A DNA stretch of 64,000 nucleotides, from NCBI GenBank assembly GCA_963847145.1, contig CAWJYN010000011.1, positions 310,001 to 374,000 on the forward strand, in the 5' to 3' direction. Below, one piece after another: positions 1-7,751 of the stretch; within the stretch, counting starts at the first letter, position 1; every line of letters begins with the position of its first letter. Source of the DNA: JABFRJ01 sp963847145. Lineage in GTDB: Bacteria > Pseudomonadota > Alphaproteobacteria > Rhizobiales > Hyphomicrobiaceae. The notes beneath the pieces were generated by a model. It was not told the origin of the DNA, made no database searches, and worked only from the letters and a program-made list of their open reading frames with translations. Made by a program: the position numbers and the translations under genes.

Positions 1-736
1 CGTAGACCGCTTTGCTCGCCGTCGGCAGCGCGCTGATCTCCTCGTATGTGCTCACGTCATCGTAGCAGCCCAGGCTGGTGGTAAAGGCCTTGTTGCGCGT
101 TGATGTGAGGCCGAGCACGTGGGCGCGCGGTGCGGCCAATTGCTTGAGGGCATGCGCCGTTCCATAGGCGGTCTTGCTCGACGCGCTGGACAGAATGACG
201 GTGCCTGCGCCGTAGTAGTGGTTGTCGGCCAGCATGTCGGCGATCAGCCAGGACGTGAAGAACAGCGGCTTCAAGAGCGCTTGCTCGTTCTCGCGCGATG
301 GATCGTAAGCGGGATCGGTCGCGCAGCGCACGTACTGGTTATAAACGGCGGCCAGCGGCTGGCGCAGCGGCGTGCTCTCGGTGAACCCGGCCGAAGTCGC
401 GCGGCCGACATTGAGCACAACGTGGCTGGCCATGGGATAATAGCCGTAGAAGCGTTCGCCCACCGTGATGCTGTCGGCCGCCGTCTCGATGACAGTCGCA
501 AAACCCCAGACGGGGATGATGCCCCATTCGTCGGCGGCCGGGTAGAAATCCCAATATTTCATCCGGTCGCCAAACGCCGCGTAGGTGATGTTGTTGGAGG
601 TGAGCGCGAAGCGGTCGATGGCCAGCCGTACTTGGCCCGGAGCTAAGGCGGTCGCCGCATGGTTGCTGGTAACGACTTGTGTGCTGCGCAGGTCGGTCTT
701 GCGCACACGGAATTCTTGCAAGGGTTGAGACGGCAT
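1..736 (-). CDS. DUF2855 family protein (3' end outside window)
   Basis: Reading leftward from an ATG at 736, the frame stays open to base 1, so the C-terminal part is missing. The visible 245 residues begin MPSQPLQEFRVRKTDLRS and contain a GroES-like opening (APGQVRLAIDRFALTSNNIT), a VWGFATVIET stretch and a Rossmann-type region near residues 185-200 (GAGTVILSSASSKTAYGTAH). That layout is typical of DUF2855, a family distantly related to medium-chain dehydrogenase/quinone oxidoreductases, with no established reaction. It diverges from miaA with about 120 bases between the starts. Family assignment is from memory of the motif pattern; the function is unknown. Confidence 0.8.
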   Translation of the reverse strand, partial: MPSQPLQEFRVRKTDLRSTQVVTSNHAATALAPGQVRLAIDRFALTSNNITYAAFGDRMKYWDFYPAADEWGIIPVWGFATVIETAADSITVGERFYGYYPMASHVVLNVGRATSAGFTESTPLRQPLAAVYNQYVRCATDPAYDPSRENEQALLKPLFFTSWLIADMLADNHYYGAGTVILSSASSKTAYGTAHALKQLAAPRAHVLGLTSTRNKAFTTSLGCYDDVSTYEEISALPTASKAVY

Positions 737-860
737 TGATGGGGGCTCCGTTCAGGCGCGTGTCCTAAAGCACTATAGTGGCGCCGCGACAGAGCAGACG
801 CAACGGATCTCGCCGGGGGGGATGCTCGCCGGGGCAGCGGCCACGCGCTATGACGGGGGC

Positions 861-1805
861 ATGCCGCACCCTGCCGTCCCTATTCTCATCGCCGGACCCA
901 CAGCGTCGGGGAAGTCGGCGCTTGCGCTGCGCCTTGCGGAGGCGATGGGCGGTGTCATCATCAATGCTGACGCCATGCAGGTGTACCGCGAGCTGCCCAT
1001 ACTTTCCGCCCGCCCGCTGGCCAACGATGAAGCGCGCGCGCCGCACTGGCTCTATGGGCATGTCCCGGCGGCTGAGGCCTATTCGGTCGGCCGCTATGTC
1101 ATCGATGTCGCGGCAGCACTGGGAAAAGCGCGTGACGGCGGGCTCCGGCCCATCATTGTCGGCGGGACCGGGCTCTATCTCAAAGCCCTACTTGAGGGGT
1201 TGTCGCCGGTGCCGGACATCCCCGTGGCCGTGCGGGCGCACTGGCGGGCGGAGGCACAACGGTCCGGCGCCGCCGCGCTGCACGCCACACTGGCTGTCCG
1301 CGATCCGGAGATGGCGCAACGCTTGTCATCGAGCGATACGCAGCGGCTGACGCGCGCCCTTGAAGTGATTGATGGGACTGGCCACTCCCTCGCGCATTGG
1401 CAGCGCCAACGCGGCGTGGCGGTGTTGGGAGATGGGGCAACCGTACGTCTGGTCACGCGTCCCGGCCGTGCGGAGTTGTTGCGCCGGTGCGATGACCGGT
1501 TCGATCAGATGATGGCGATGGGGGCGTTGGATGAGGTGTGTGCACTGCGGGCGCTGCATCTGGATGCCGCCTTGCCTGCCATGGGCGCGCTTGGGGTGGC
1601 GCCGCTGCTGGCCCACCTTGACGGTGCGATGCGGCTTGATGATGCGGTCGCGCGCGCCAAGCTCGACACCCGGCAATATGTCAAACGGCAGCAAACGTGG
1701 CTGAAACGAAATATGATGTCGTGGAACGATGTTCAATCGTTGGATTTAAATGGAAATGACTGTTCAATAAAACAGTTTATTGATTGCTGCACTGCGGTCG
1801 TCTAG
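861..1805 (+). CDS. miaA: tRNA dimethylallyltransferase MiaA
   Basis: MiaA transfers a dimethylallyl group to N6 of A37 in tRNAs reading UNN codons, in the cytoplasm. The P-loop GPTASGKS lies at residues 9-16, followed by the substrate-binding INADAMQVYREL stretch, the GGTGLYLKALL motif and the SSSDTQRLTRALEV helix that contacts the tRNA. At 314 residues it matches the family. An in-frame ATG at 822 exists, but the start at 861 puts the P-loop at the usual distance from the N-terminus. The last 35 codons (after WLKRN) are AT-rich and unlike known C-termini, and include a perfect inverted repeat. The gene lies only 54 bases upstream of ilvB, so they may be co-transcribed. Confidence 0.93.
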   Translation: MPHPAVPILIAGPTASGKSALALRLAEAMGGVIINADAMQVYRELPILSARPLANDEARAPHWLYGHVPAAEAYSVGRYVIDVAAALGKARDGGLRPIIVGGTGLYLKALLEGLSPVPDIPVAVRAHWRAEAQRSGAAALHATLAVRDPEMAQRLSSSDTQRLTRALEVIDGTGHSLAHWQRQRGVAVLGDGATVRLVTRPGRAELLRRCDDRFDQMMAMGALDEVCALRALHLDAALPAMGALGVAPLLAHLDGAMRLDDAVARAKLDTRQYVKRQQTWLKRNMMSWNDVQSLDLNGNDCSIKQFIDCCTAVV

Positions 1806-1859
1806 GAGTTTCGCTTCCGACATGGACCGCGCCCGCGGTCACCTCCTGAGGACTTCACC
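1764..1859 (+). promoter_or_regulatory. Structured leader before ilvB
   Basis: Three inverted repeats sit in the last 96 bases before ilvB. The first is TCAATAAA-ACAG-TTTATTGA (1764-1783), inside the miaA 3' end. The second is GACCGCG-CC-CGCGGTC (1825-1840). The third is CCTC-CT-GAGG (1843-1852), which contains the probable ribosome binding site GAGGA. Pairing of the last two could hide the ilvB ribosome binding site. No leader peptide rich in Ile, Val or Leu codons was seen, so classical attenuation is not supported. A regulatory role is inference. Confidence 0.35.
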
Positions 1860-3629
1860 ATGGCCCGCACCATGACCGGCGCCGAAATCGTTCTGAAGGC
1901 GCTCGCTGACCAAGGTGTCGAACACATCTTTGGCTACCCCGGCGGTGCCGTGCTGCCGATCTATGACGAGATCTTCCAGCAGGATAAGGTCCAGCATGTC
2001 TTGGTGCGCCAGGAGGGCGGCGCGGTGCACGCGGCCGAGGGCTACGCGCGGTCAACGGGCAAGGTCGGGGTAGTGCTTGTCACCTCTGGTCCTGGCGCGA
2101 CAAATGCGGTCACCGGCCTTGCCGATGCGCTGATGGATTCGATCCCGGTTGTGTGTCTCACCGGGCAAGTGCCAACCCACCTCATTGGCAACGACGCTTT
2201 CCAGGAATGCGACACCGTTGGCATCACGCGGCCGTGCACCAAGCACAACTGGCTGGTGCGCAGCGTCGATGATCTGGCGCGCGTGCTGCACGAGGCGTTC
2301 TATGTCGCACAGACCGGCCGCCCGGGACCGGTCGTCGTCGACATCCCCAAGGATGTCCAGTTTGCGACAGGCACGTACATCGGTCCGCGCGATATCACCC
2401 ACAAAACGTATCGCCCGCGGAAAGTCGGCGAGCCGAGTGCGGTTGCGGCGGCCGTCAAACTGATGGCGAGCGCTAAAAGGCCAATTCTCTATACCGGCGG
2501 CGGCGTCATCAACTCCGGACCCAAGGCGTCCAAGCTGCTGCGCGAGTTCCAGAAGCTGACCGACTTTCCCGTCACCTCCACCTTGATGGGCCTCGGCGCT
2601 TATCCGGCGTCGGGCAAGGCGTGGCTCGGCATGCTCGGCATGCACGGCACGGCCGAAGCCAACATGGCGATGCACGACTGTGACGTGATGATCAACATCG
2701 GTGCACGTTTTGACGATCGCATCACCGGCCGCATCGATGCGTTCAGTCCGAACAGCCGCAAGATCCATATCGATATCGACCCCTCATCGATCAATAAGAA
2801 CGTGCGCGTCGACATCCCCATCGTCGGCGATGTCGCGCACGTGCTCGAAGAGATGATCGCTGTCTGGCGCCGCGAGGGCTATTCCAACGATAAGACCGCC
2901 ATGAAGAACTGGTGGGCGCAGCTCGAAAAGTGGCGTGCCCTGAAATGCCTGCGCTACAAGCCAGCGACCGACTACATCATGCCGCAACTCGCCATCGAAC
3001 GGCTCTATGCGCTGACGCGCGATCGCGACACCTACATCACGACGGAAGTCGGCCAGCATCAAATGTGGGCAGCTCAATTCTTCCACTTCGATGAGCCAAA
3101 CCGCTGGATGACGTCAGGCGGCCTCGGCACCATGGGCTACGGCCTGCCGGCGGCCATTGGCGTGCAGATGGCGCATCCGAAGGCAACGGTGATCGATATC
3201 GCCGGCGACGCATCGATCCTGATGAACATGCAGGAAATGTCGACAGCCGTGCAGTACAAGCTGCCGGTCAAAGTGATGATCCTCAACAATCAGTATATGG
3301 GCATGGTGCGTCAGTGGCAGCAACTGCTGCACGGCAACCGCATGAGCTCGAGCTATACCGAGAGCTTGCCCGATTTCGTCAAGCTCGCCGATGCTTACGG
3401 TGGTGTCGGCATCCGCTGCGAAAAGCCGGGCGATCTCGACGGTGCGATCAAGGAAATGCTGGCGGTGAAAGATCGCCCGGTGCTGTTTGATTGCCGCGTG
3501 GCGCAATTGGCCAACTGCTTCCCCATGATCCCGTCCGGCAAGGCCCACAACGACATGCTGTTCGGCGAGGATATCTCCGCCGACGAAATCTCAAAGGCCA
3601 TCGGCAAAGAGGGGAAGATGCTGGTGTGA
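1860..3629 (+). CDS. ilvB: Acetolactate synthase, large (catalytic) subunit
   Basis: This ThDP enzyme condenses two pyruvates to acetolactate, or pyruvate with 2-oxobutyrate, in the first common step of valine, leucine and isoleucine synthesis. The 589-residue protein has the N-terminal ThDP-binding domain with catalytic Glu in VRQEGGAVHAAEGYAR (near residue 50), a central FAD-binding domain (ARFDDRITGRIDAF) and the C-terminal GDASILMNMQE...NNQYMGMVRQW Mg-ThDP motif. The start at 1860 follows CTGAGGA with good spacing. Its regulatory partner ilvN lies 1.5 kb downstream rather than adjacent, because a toxin-antitoxin locus and a GST gene lie between them. Confidence 0.96.
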   Translation: MARTMTGAEIVLKALADQGVEHIFGYPGGAVLPIYDEIFQQDKVQHVLVRQEGGAVHAAEGYARSTGKVGVVLVTSGPGATNAVTGLADALMDSIPVVCLTGQVPTHLIGNDAFQECDTVGITRPCTKHNWLVRSVDDLARVLHEAFYVAQTGRPGPVVVDIPKDVQFATGTYIGPRDITHKTYRPRKVGEPSAVAAAVKLMASAKRPILYTGGGVINSGPKASKLLREFQKLTDFPVTSTLMGLGAYPASGKAWLGMLGMHGTAEANMAMHDCDVMINIGARFDDRITGRIDAFSPNSRKIHIDIDPSSINKNVRVDIPIVGDVAHVLEEMIAVWRREGYSNDKTAMKNWWAQLEKWRALKCLRYKPATDYIMPQLAIERLYALTRDRDTYITTEVGQHQMWAAQFFHFDEPNRWMTSGGLGTMGYGLPAAIGVQMAHPKATVIDIAGDASILMNMQEMSTAVQYKLPVKVMILNNQYMGMVRQWQQLLHGNRMSSSYTESLPDFVKLADAYGGVGIRCEKPGDLDGAIKEMLAVKDRPVLFDCRVAQLANCFPMIPSGKAHNDMLFGEDISADEISKAIGKEGKMLV

Positions 3630-3639
3630 GGGAGGAGTG

Positions 3640-4347
3640 TTAGGCTTGCGCCCAGGGATTGATGATCTTGACACCCAATCCGGCGAAGTCCCTGACGTTG
3701 CGCGTGGCAAGCACCGCGCCGTGATGCCGGGCAATGCCTGCGATGAGAGAATTGGGCGCTTGATGTGCCGCTTTGGCTCGACCGCGTATGACATGGACTG
3801 CTGCGGCGTCGGCGGCGGCTGCTTGGTTGAGGTCGATCAGGCGCCCCGGTACGATGTCGCGCAGCAGAAGCGAGAGGTTGGCTTCGATCTCGTCGCGTTT
3901 ACGTCCGCGCGGCGCGCGCGCGATACCGAATTGAATTTCGAATATCGAGATGGAAGTCAGGTAGAGGGATTCCAAGTCTTGCGTGTCGATCCATTGGGCG
4001 ACTTTCGGTTCAAGCTCCAGCCGCATCAGCGCCGAAGCCACATTTGTGTCGATGATGATCATTCGCCAAGATTTCGCATTACGCACCACCCACGATTGCC
4101 GCAGGTTTGCCAGGTTGCGGTCGAATTCAGCCCAGGTTTCCGCTGAAACGGGATGTTTGCCCTGCAGTCGAATCAGGCGCTCTGAGACGGTTTCATGTGG
4201 TTCGGTTTGCCGCGTATCCGGTAGCACCGAAGCATCGGTCAATATCGCGCGGACCTCGGCTTCGAGGCTGCGGCCGCCAGCTTTGGCGCGTTTCTTCAGC
4301 CGCTCTTTCACGTCGTCCGGTAGATCTCGAACAAGAAGTTGGGCCAT
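3640..4347 (-). CDS. Fused, probably degenerate FitA/VapB antitoxin - PIN toxin
   Basis: One frame encodes two proteins that are normally separate. Residues 1-45 (MAQLLVRDLPDDVKERLKKR...) are a FitA/VapB-type ribbon-helix-helix antitoxin. Residues 96-235, from an internal ATG at 4062, are a FitB/VapC-type PIN-domain RNase (IDTNVAS, FEIQFGI, TRNVRDF). In toxin numbering the acidic residues D5, E42 and D125 are present, but the expected Asp at 104 is Asn (APNSLIAG; codon AAT at 3753-3751), so catalysis may be lost. In the +1 frame a TGA overlaps the toxin ATG (ATGA), the usual layout of such operons. The fusion therefore looks like the result of a one-base shift upstream. The ATG at 4347 was preferred over 4368 because the latter lies inside the operator. 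The start of the toxin at 4062 could still be used independently. Confidence 0.8.
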   Translation of the reverse strand: MAQLLVRDLPDDVKERLKKRAKAGGRSLEAEVRAILTDASVLPDTRQTEPHETVSERLIRLQGKHPVSAETWAEFDRNLANLRQSWVVRNAKSWRMIIIDTNVASALMRLELEPKVAQWIDTQDLESLYLTSISIFEIQFGIARAPRGRKRDEIEANLSLLLRDIVPGRLIDLNQAAAADAAAVHVIRGRAKAAHQAPNSLIAGIARHHGAVLATRNVRDFAGLGVKIINPWAQA

Positions 4348-4359
4348 CGCACGCTCGCG

Positions 4360-4389
4360 TGATATCATTGCTCGATTTTATGATATCAT
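4360..4389. promoter_or_regulatory. Double palindromic operator of the toxin-antitoxin locus
   Basis: Two copies of TGATATCAT, each containing the perfect palindrome TGATATCA, lie at 4360-4368 and 4381-4389, exactly 21 bases apart centre to centre (two helical turns). They sit immediately upstream of the antitoxin ATG at 4347. FitA/VapB ribbon-helix-helix antitoxins bind such paired palindromes as dimers of dimers to autoregulate. The spacing and placement are seen directly; binding is inferred. Confidence 0.7.
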
Positions 4390-4433
4390 ACGCATGGCCC
4401 GCTGACAATCACCACAACAATAGAGTGTTTTCT

Positions 4434-5123
4434 ATGCACCTCCTCATCGGCAATAAGGTCTATTCGTCCTGGTCGATGCGGCCGTGGATCGTCTTGAAGG
4501 CCAAAGGCATCACGTTCAAGGAGACGCTGGTGCAGCTGCGCGCAGCTGACTTTCCCGAGCGCATTCGAAAGTTTTCGCCCTCAGGCCGAGTGCCATGTCT
4601 CGTCGATGTCGACGTCACCGTGTGGGAGAGCCTCGCGATCATGGAATATCTCGCCGAGAAGTTCCCCGATAAAGGCATCTGGCCGAAGGATGCCAAGGCC
4701 CGCGCACACGCCCGCGCGATTGCATCGGAAATGCACGCAGGTTTCCAGCCGCTCCGTCAGGCCTGCCCGATGGCCATCACGCAGCGCTTTCAGCCCAAGC
4801 CGCTGGCGGCCGACGTGGCATCCAACGTCACGCGCATCACAGGAATTTGGAACGAAGCGCGTGCAAAATTCGGCGCCGTCCAGCAGGGTCCATTTCTGTA
4901 CGGCGATTTCAGCGCGGCCGATGGCATGTATGCGCCGGTCGTGTCGCGTATCTACACCTATGGCATCAAGGTTGATGCGGTGAGCCAAGCGTATGTCGAT
5001 GCCATGCGCGCGCACCCGGCCTATCAGGCGTGGGTCGCGGAAGCAGCTGCCGAACCGTGGGTGCTGGCGCAAAACGAAACCGAAACGGTCGTCGAAGACC
5101 TGCGCGCCAAACCTAAAACCTAA
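4434..5123 (+). CDS. Glutathione S-transferase family protein
   Basis: The 229-residue cytoplasmic protein begins MHLLIGNKVYSSWSMRPWIV, the thioredoxin-fold N-terminal GST domain with the Ser/Trp-Ser active-site region of the bacterial subgroup that opens with an SSWS motif. The cis-Pro and glutathione gamma-glutamyl site are SPSGRVPCLVDVD and VWESLAIMEYLAEKFPD (residues 45-80), followed by the all-helical C-terminal domain. The ATG at 4434 gives a normal-length protein; the upstream open frame is antisense to the antitoxin gene. The substrate is unknown. It lies between the TA locus and ilvN, 30 bases before ilvN. Confidence 0.88.
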   Translation: MHLLIGNKVYSSWSMRPWIVLKAKGITFKETLVQLRAADFPERIRKFSPSGRVPCLVDVDVTVWESLAIMEYLAEKFPDKGIWPKDAKARAHARAIASEMHAGFQPLRQACPMAITQRFQPKPLAADVASNVTRITGIWNEARAKFGAVQQGPFLYGDFSAADGMYAPVVSRIYTYGIKVDAVSQAYVDAMRAHPAYQAWVAEAAAEPWVLAQNETETVVEDLRAKPKT

Positions 5124-5153
5124 CCCCTAAAACCCTCTGCCGAGCACCCGACC

Positions 5154-5723
5154 ATGTCCCAGAAAGCTACCGGTTCTGCCTATTTCCTCGAAGAAAAAAA
5201 GCAGGCGCTTGAGAGCCATACCATTTCTGTTCTCGTTGATAACGAGCCCGGCGTGCTGGCGCGCATCATCGGCCTGTTTTCTGGCCGCGGCTACAACATC
5301 GATAGTTTGACGGTCTCGGAGACGGAGCACGAAAAACATCTCTCGCGCATTACGGTTGTGACCAAAGGCACGCCGATGGTGCTGGCGCAGATCAAGAACC
5401 AGCTTGAACGTATGGTGCCGGTTCACAGCGTGCACGACCTGACGGAAAGCGGTGATCCGTTGGAGCGCGAGCTGGCACTGGTGAAGGTCGCGGGTGCTGG
5501 TGAGAAGCGGATCGAGGCCCTGCGGTTGGCTGAAATCTTTCGTGCCAATGTGATCGATGCATCGACCGAGCACTTCGTCTTCGAAATGACGGGCCGCACG
5601 TCCAAGATCGAGCAGTTTATCTCGATCATGACCAAGCTCGGTCTGGTCGAGGTTTCGCGGACAGGTATCGCAGGCTTGGCGCGCGGTCCGGCGGGCATGC
5701 GCGATAAGATGCTCGCCAATTAG
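5154..5723 (+). CDS. ilvN: Acetolactate synthase, small (regulatory) subunit
   Basis: This is the regulatory subunit that activates the IlvB catalytic subunit and carries valine feedback inhibition. The 189-residue protein has an N-terminal ACT domain (HTISVLVDNEPGVLARIIGLF at residues 22-42, then GYNIDSLTVSETEHEKHLSRITVV) and the C-terminal ALS-ss domain (KVAGAGEKRIEALRLAEIFRA). Length is typical for alphaproteobacteria (ilvH/ilvN). It is 1.5 kb from ilvB on the same strand. Confidence 0.95.
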   Translation: MSQKATGSAYFLEEKKQALESHTISVLVDNEPGVLARIIGLFSGRGYNIDSLTVSETEHEKHLSRITVVTKGTPMVLAQIKNQLERMVPVHSVHDLTESGDPLERELALVKVAGAGEKRIEALRLAEIFRANVIDASTEHFVFEMTGRTSKIEQFISIMTKLGLVEVSRTGIAGLARGPAGMRDKMLAN

Positions 5724-5735
5724 TTTGCCGGCAGC

Positions 5736-5756
5736 GCGCAGTTTCTTTACCTGCGC
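5736..5756 (+). terminator. Weak hairpin after ilvN; rest of 5724-6017 empty
   Basis: GCGCAG (5736-5741) pairs with CTGCGC (5751-5756) across a 9-base pyrimidine-rich loop, 12 bases after the ilvN stop. There is no clear U tract, so a terminator role is weak. The remaining intergenic bases up to 6017, between the convergent ilvN and DUF1254 genes, hold nothing recognisable. Confidence 0.3.
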
Positions 5757-6017
5757 TTAAGGGGCACGCTGCTATCGAAGATGCGGGCGCATCCCCAGTG
5801 CGCCGTCATCCGCATTGCGTCACAGCCGCTACCATTCAGTGGTTCGGACCGTTCCCGTTAAGCGTCACCGTCCCACCCACCTGTCGAATTGAGCGGAATG
5901 CCGGGATCGCACCGCGGCGTTTCGGACCAGCCTCCTTCAGTTGTGCGTTGCGCGCCGTCCGCGACGGAGTGCGCGGGCCAAGTCCGGAATGCCGCGGCCC
6001 ATCCGGTGCGACGGCAC

Positions 6018-7025
6018 TCAACGCCGCGCTGGCGTGCAACGGGCGCGCTTGAGTTCAGCCTGAGCGGTGGCTTCGAAGGCGACGCCCTTGAGCGGCGCGC
6101 GGAGGACCAGCAGCCCTTCCAGATCCGGGCTCGTCACGTGGCTCAGATCGACATCATTTTTGCGCACGCCGGGGGTCAAGTTGATCAAGCGGTCCGACGT
6201 CGGGGCGAGAAGAAAGGCGACATTCGTCGGCTTCTGGCTTTGTCCCGGGGTTGCGTAGAAGTTGTCGCCCTGGCGGGTGTAGAGCGCGAGTGACCAGCCG
6301 GCCTCCGGCAGGCGTGCGGCGATCTCGATCGGTCCGCGGGTAAGATCAAACCGGCAAAATGCGTAGAGCATGTCAGGGGCCAGATAGGGCAGCACTTGTG
6401 CACCGGGTGCTTGCGCAGGCAGCACGACGAGTTCATTGGCCGGCAGAACCGGTTTGAGTGTCCGGAAGGCGCTGCCGGTGCCGAGCGCGGTGATCGAAAA
6501 GGTTGTTGCGATATGAACGATGCCGCCGGTCAGCAGCGCCGTCAGGATGTGGCCAGGTGCGAAAATCGAGGGTTGCTTGACGGCGCGTTGGACGGCCACA
6601 GTTGCCACATCGGCGTCGGGGTCGAATGTCTTGGCCGTGGTACGCGCGGCGCGATCGTCTGGTAACTGGCGGACGATTTTGTCGAGAGTGGTGCCGATAC
6701 TGAGACCGGCGCGGCGGCCGCGATCGAGAATTTCTCCGCGCACCTGCGGCGAGACTGTGACCTTGCGGAGCGACAGCCACGACGGCCTGGCTGCGGCCGT
6801 GGTTCTGATCCGGCTTAATGCGGAGGCAAGTTTCAGACTTGCTCTCACGTCCATGGCGCCAGCGGTCAGCCGAGCGCGTACGGCGTCTCGCGCATCGCGC
6901 AAGCGCTGGCCGATTGGACCAGCACGCGCGGGTGCCGCGTCCGGCGATGGGGCCTGCCGCAGCTTGTCGCGGATCGCGTCCGGTAGCGCCGTCTGTGGCA
7001 TCGGGTTGGGCTGGTCTTCTTTCAT
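6018..7025 (-). CDS. DUF1254 domain-containing protein with long N-terminal extension
   Basis: The C-terminal half (from about residue 165) carries a membrane segment (GHILTALLTGGIVHIATTFS) and the DUF1254-type region with PAPDMLYAFCRFDLTRGP-like spacing (here LAPDMLYAFCRFDLTRGPI), EAGWSLALYTRQGDNFYA and LLAPTSDRLI. Alphaproteobacterial members of this kind are usually about 190 residues. The 335-residue product here has about 150 extra N-terminal residues rich in Arg, Ala and Pro with no recognised domain. It lies 31 bases downstream of a DUF1214 gene on the same strand, a pairing that is common in rhizobia. The function of the pair is not established; an envelope location is likely. Confidence 0.75.
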   Translation of the reverse strand: MKEDQPNPMPQTALPDAIRDKLRQAPSPDAAPARAGPIGQRLRDARDAVRARLTAGAMDVRASLKLASALSRIRTTAAARPSWLSLRKVTVSPQVRGEILDRGRRAGLSIGTTLDKIVRQLPDDRAARTTAKTFDPDADVATVAVQRAVKQPSIFAPGHILTALLTGGIVHIATTFSITALGTGSAFRTLKPVLPANELVVLPAQAPGAQVLPYLAPDMLYAFCRFDLTRGPIEIAARLPEAGWSLALYTRQGDNFYATPGQSQKPTNVAFLLAPTSDRLINLTPGVRKNDVDLSHVTSPDLEGLLVLRAPLKGVAFEATAQAELKRARCTPARR

Positions 7026-7056
7026 TGCAAGCGAGGGTCTCGAATAGGCCGCTCAA

Positions 7057-7668
7057 TCAGCGGCAGGAGGTTGTTTTGATGTCTGGCAAGGCGCGCGCGC
7101 GGGGGGCGTCTGATGATGCGGCGGTGGCCCAGCGTGGGTCTTGGATGGTGAGTGATAGGACAAGGCGGCCCGCCCCAGACGTCGGCAACCAGTTGCCTGG
7201 CCGCGCCTCGCGGCCGATAATTATGCGTGCACCGCCGTCAGCGTCACGCAGCGCGGTGCTGGCATTGTAGGCGTAGCGGTCCGCGTTGTTGCGGATGAGA
7301 CCGCCGCGCTCGTCGAACACCGCGAGGCTCCACCATTCCGCATCAAGGCCCGTTACGTCGATGGTGTAGACACAGGACGAATGGATCCGCTGCCCATTGG
7401 AGTCGGTCTGCGCTTGATAGGTCATCGCCAAGGTTGACGTCAGTGGCAGCAGCCCCAATCGAACAGTATGTGCACGCGTGTAGGGATCGGCATCCATGCG
7501 TCCGGCGGCCGTCCACGTCACCCAAGGGCCAACGGTCGCAGCAGTCAGATGGGAGCCAGAGTGGATCATAACCCAGGCTGAGCCAAATCCGCCGAGCACC
7601 GCTATCCCGAGGAATACGGCGCCACGCATGACGAAATTGAAGATGGCGGCGAAGGCGCGCAGCAGCAT
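7057..7668 (-). CDS. DUF1214 domain-containing membrane-anchored protein
   Basis: A 203-residue protein with an N-terminal membrane anchor (residues 5-35, FNFVMRGAVFLGIAVLGGFG) followed by the DUF1214 core: GPWVTWTAAGRMDADPYTRA, GLLPLTSTLAMTYQAQTDS, CVYTIDVTGLDAEWWSLAVFD and GGLIRNNADRYAYNA. It is the first gene of a two-gene unit with the DUF1254 protein. The sequence does not reveal a substrate. The last 30 residues are low complexity. Confidence 0.82.
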   Translation of the reverse strand: MLLRAFAAIFNFVMRGAVFLGIAVLGGFGSAWVMIHSGSHLTAATVGPWVTWTAAGRMDADPYTRAHTVRLGLLPLTSTLAMTYQAQTDSNGQRIHSSCVYTIDVTGLDAEWWSLAVFDERGGLIRNNADRYAYNASTALRDADGGARIIIGREARPGNWLPTSGAGRLVLSLTIQDPRWATAASSDAPRARALPDIKTTSCR

Positions 7669-7751
7669 GGCGTGGGACGGTTATCCAAGGCGTTGAGCGT
7701 TTGGGCAGTCTGCCCGCGGATCGGCAGTGCGTAAGATCAGTGGGCTTCAGA

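Noticed and set aside
4107..4433. Long N-terminal extension of the GST frame
   Set aside because: It is antisense to the antitoxin coding region and covers the operator; the GST domain starts cleanly at 4434.
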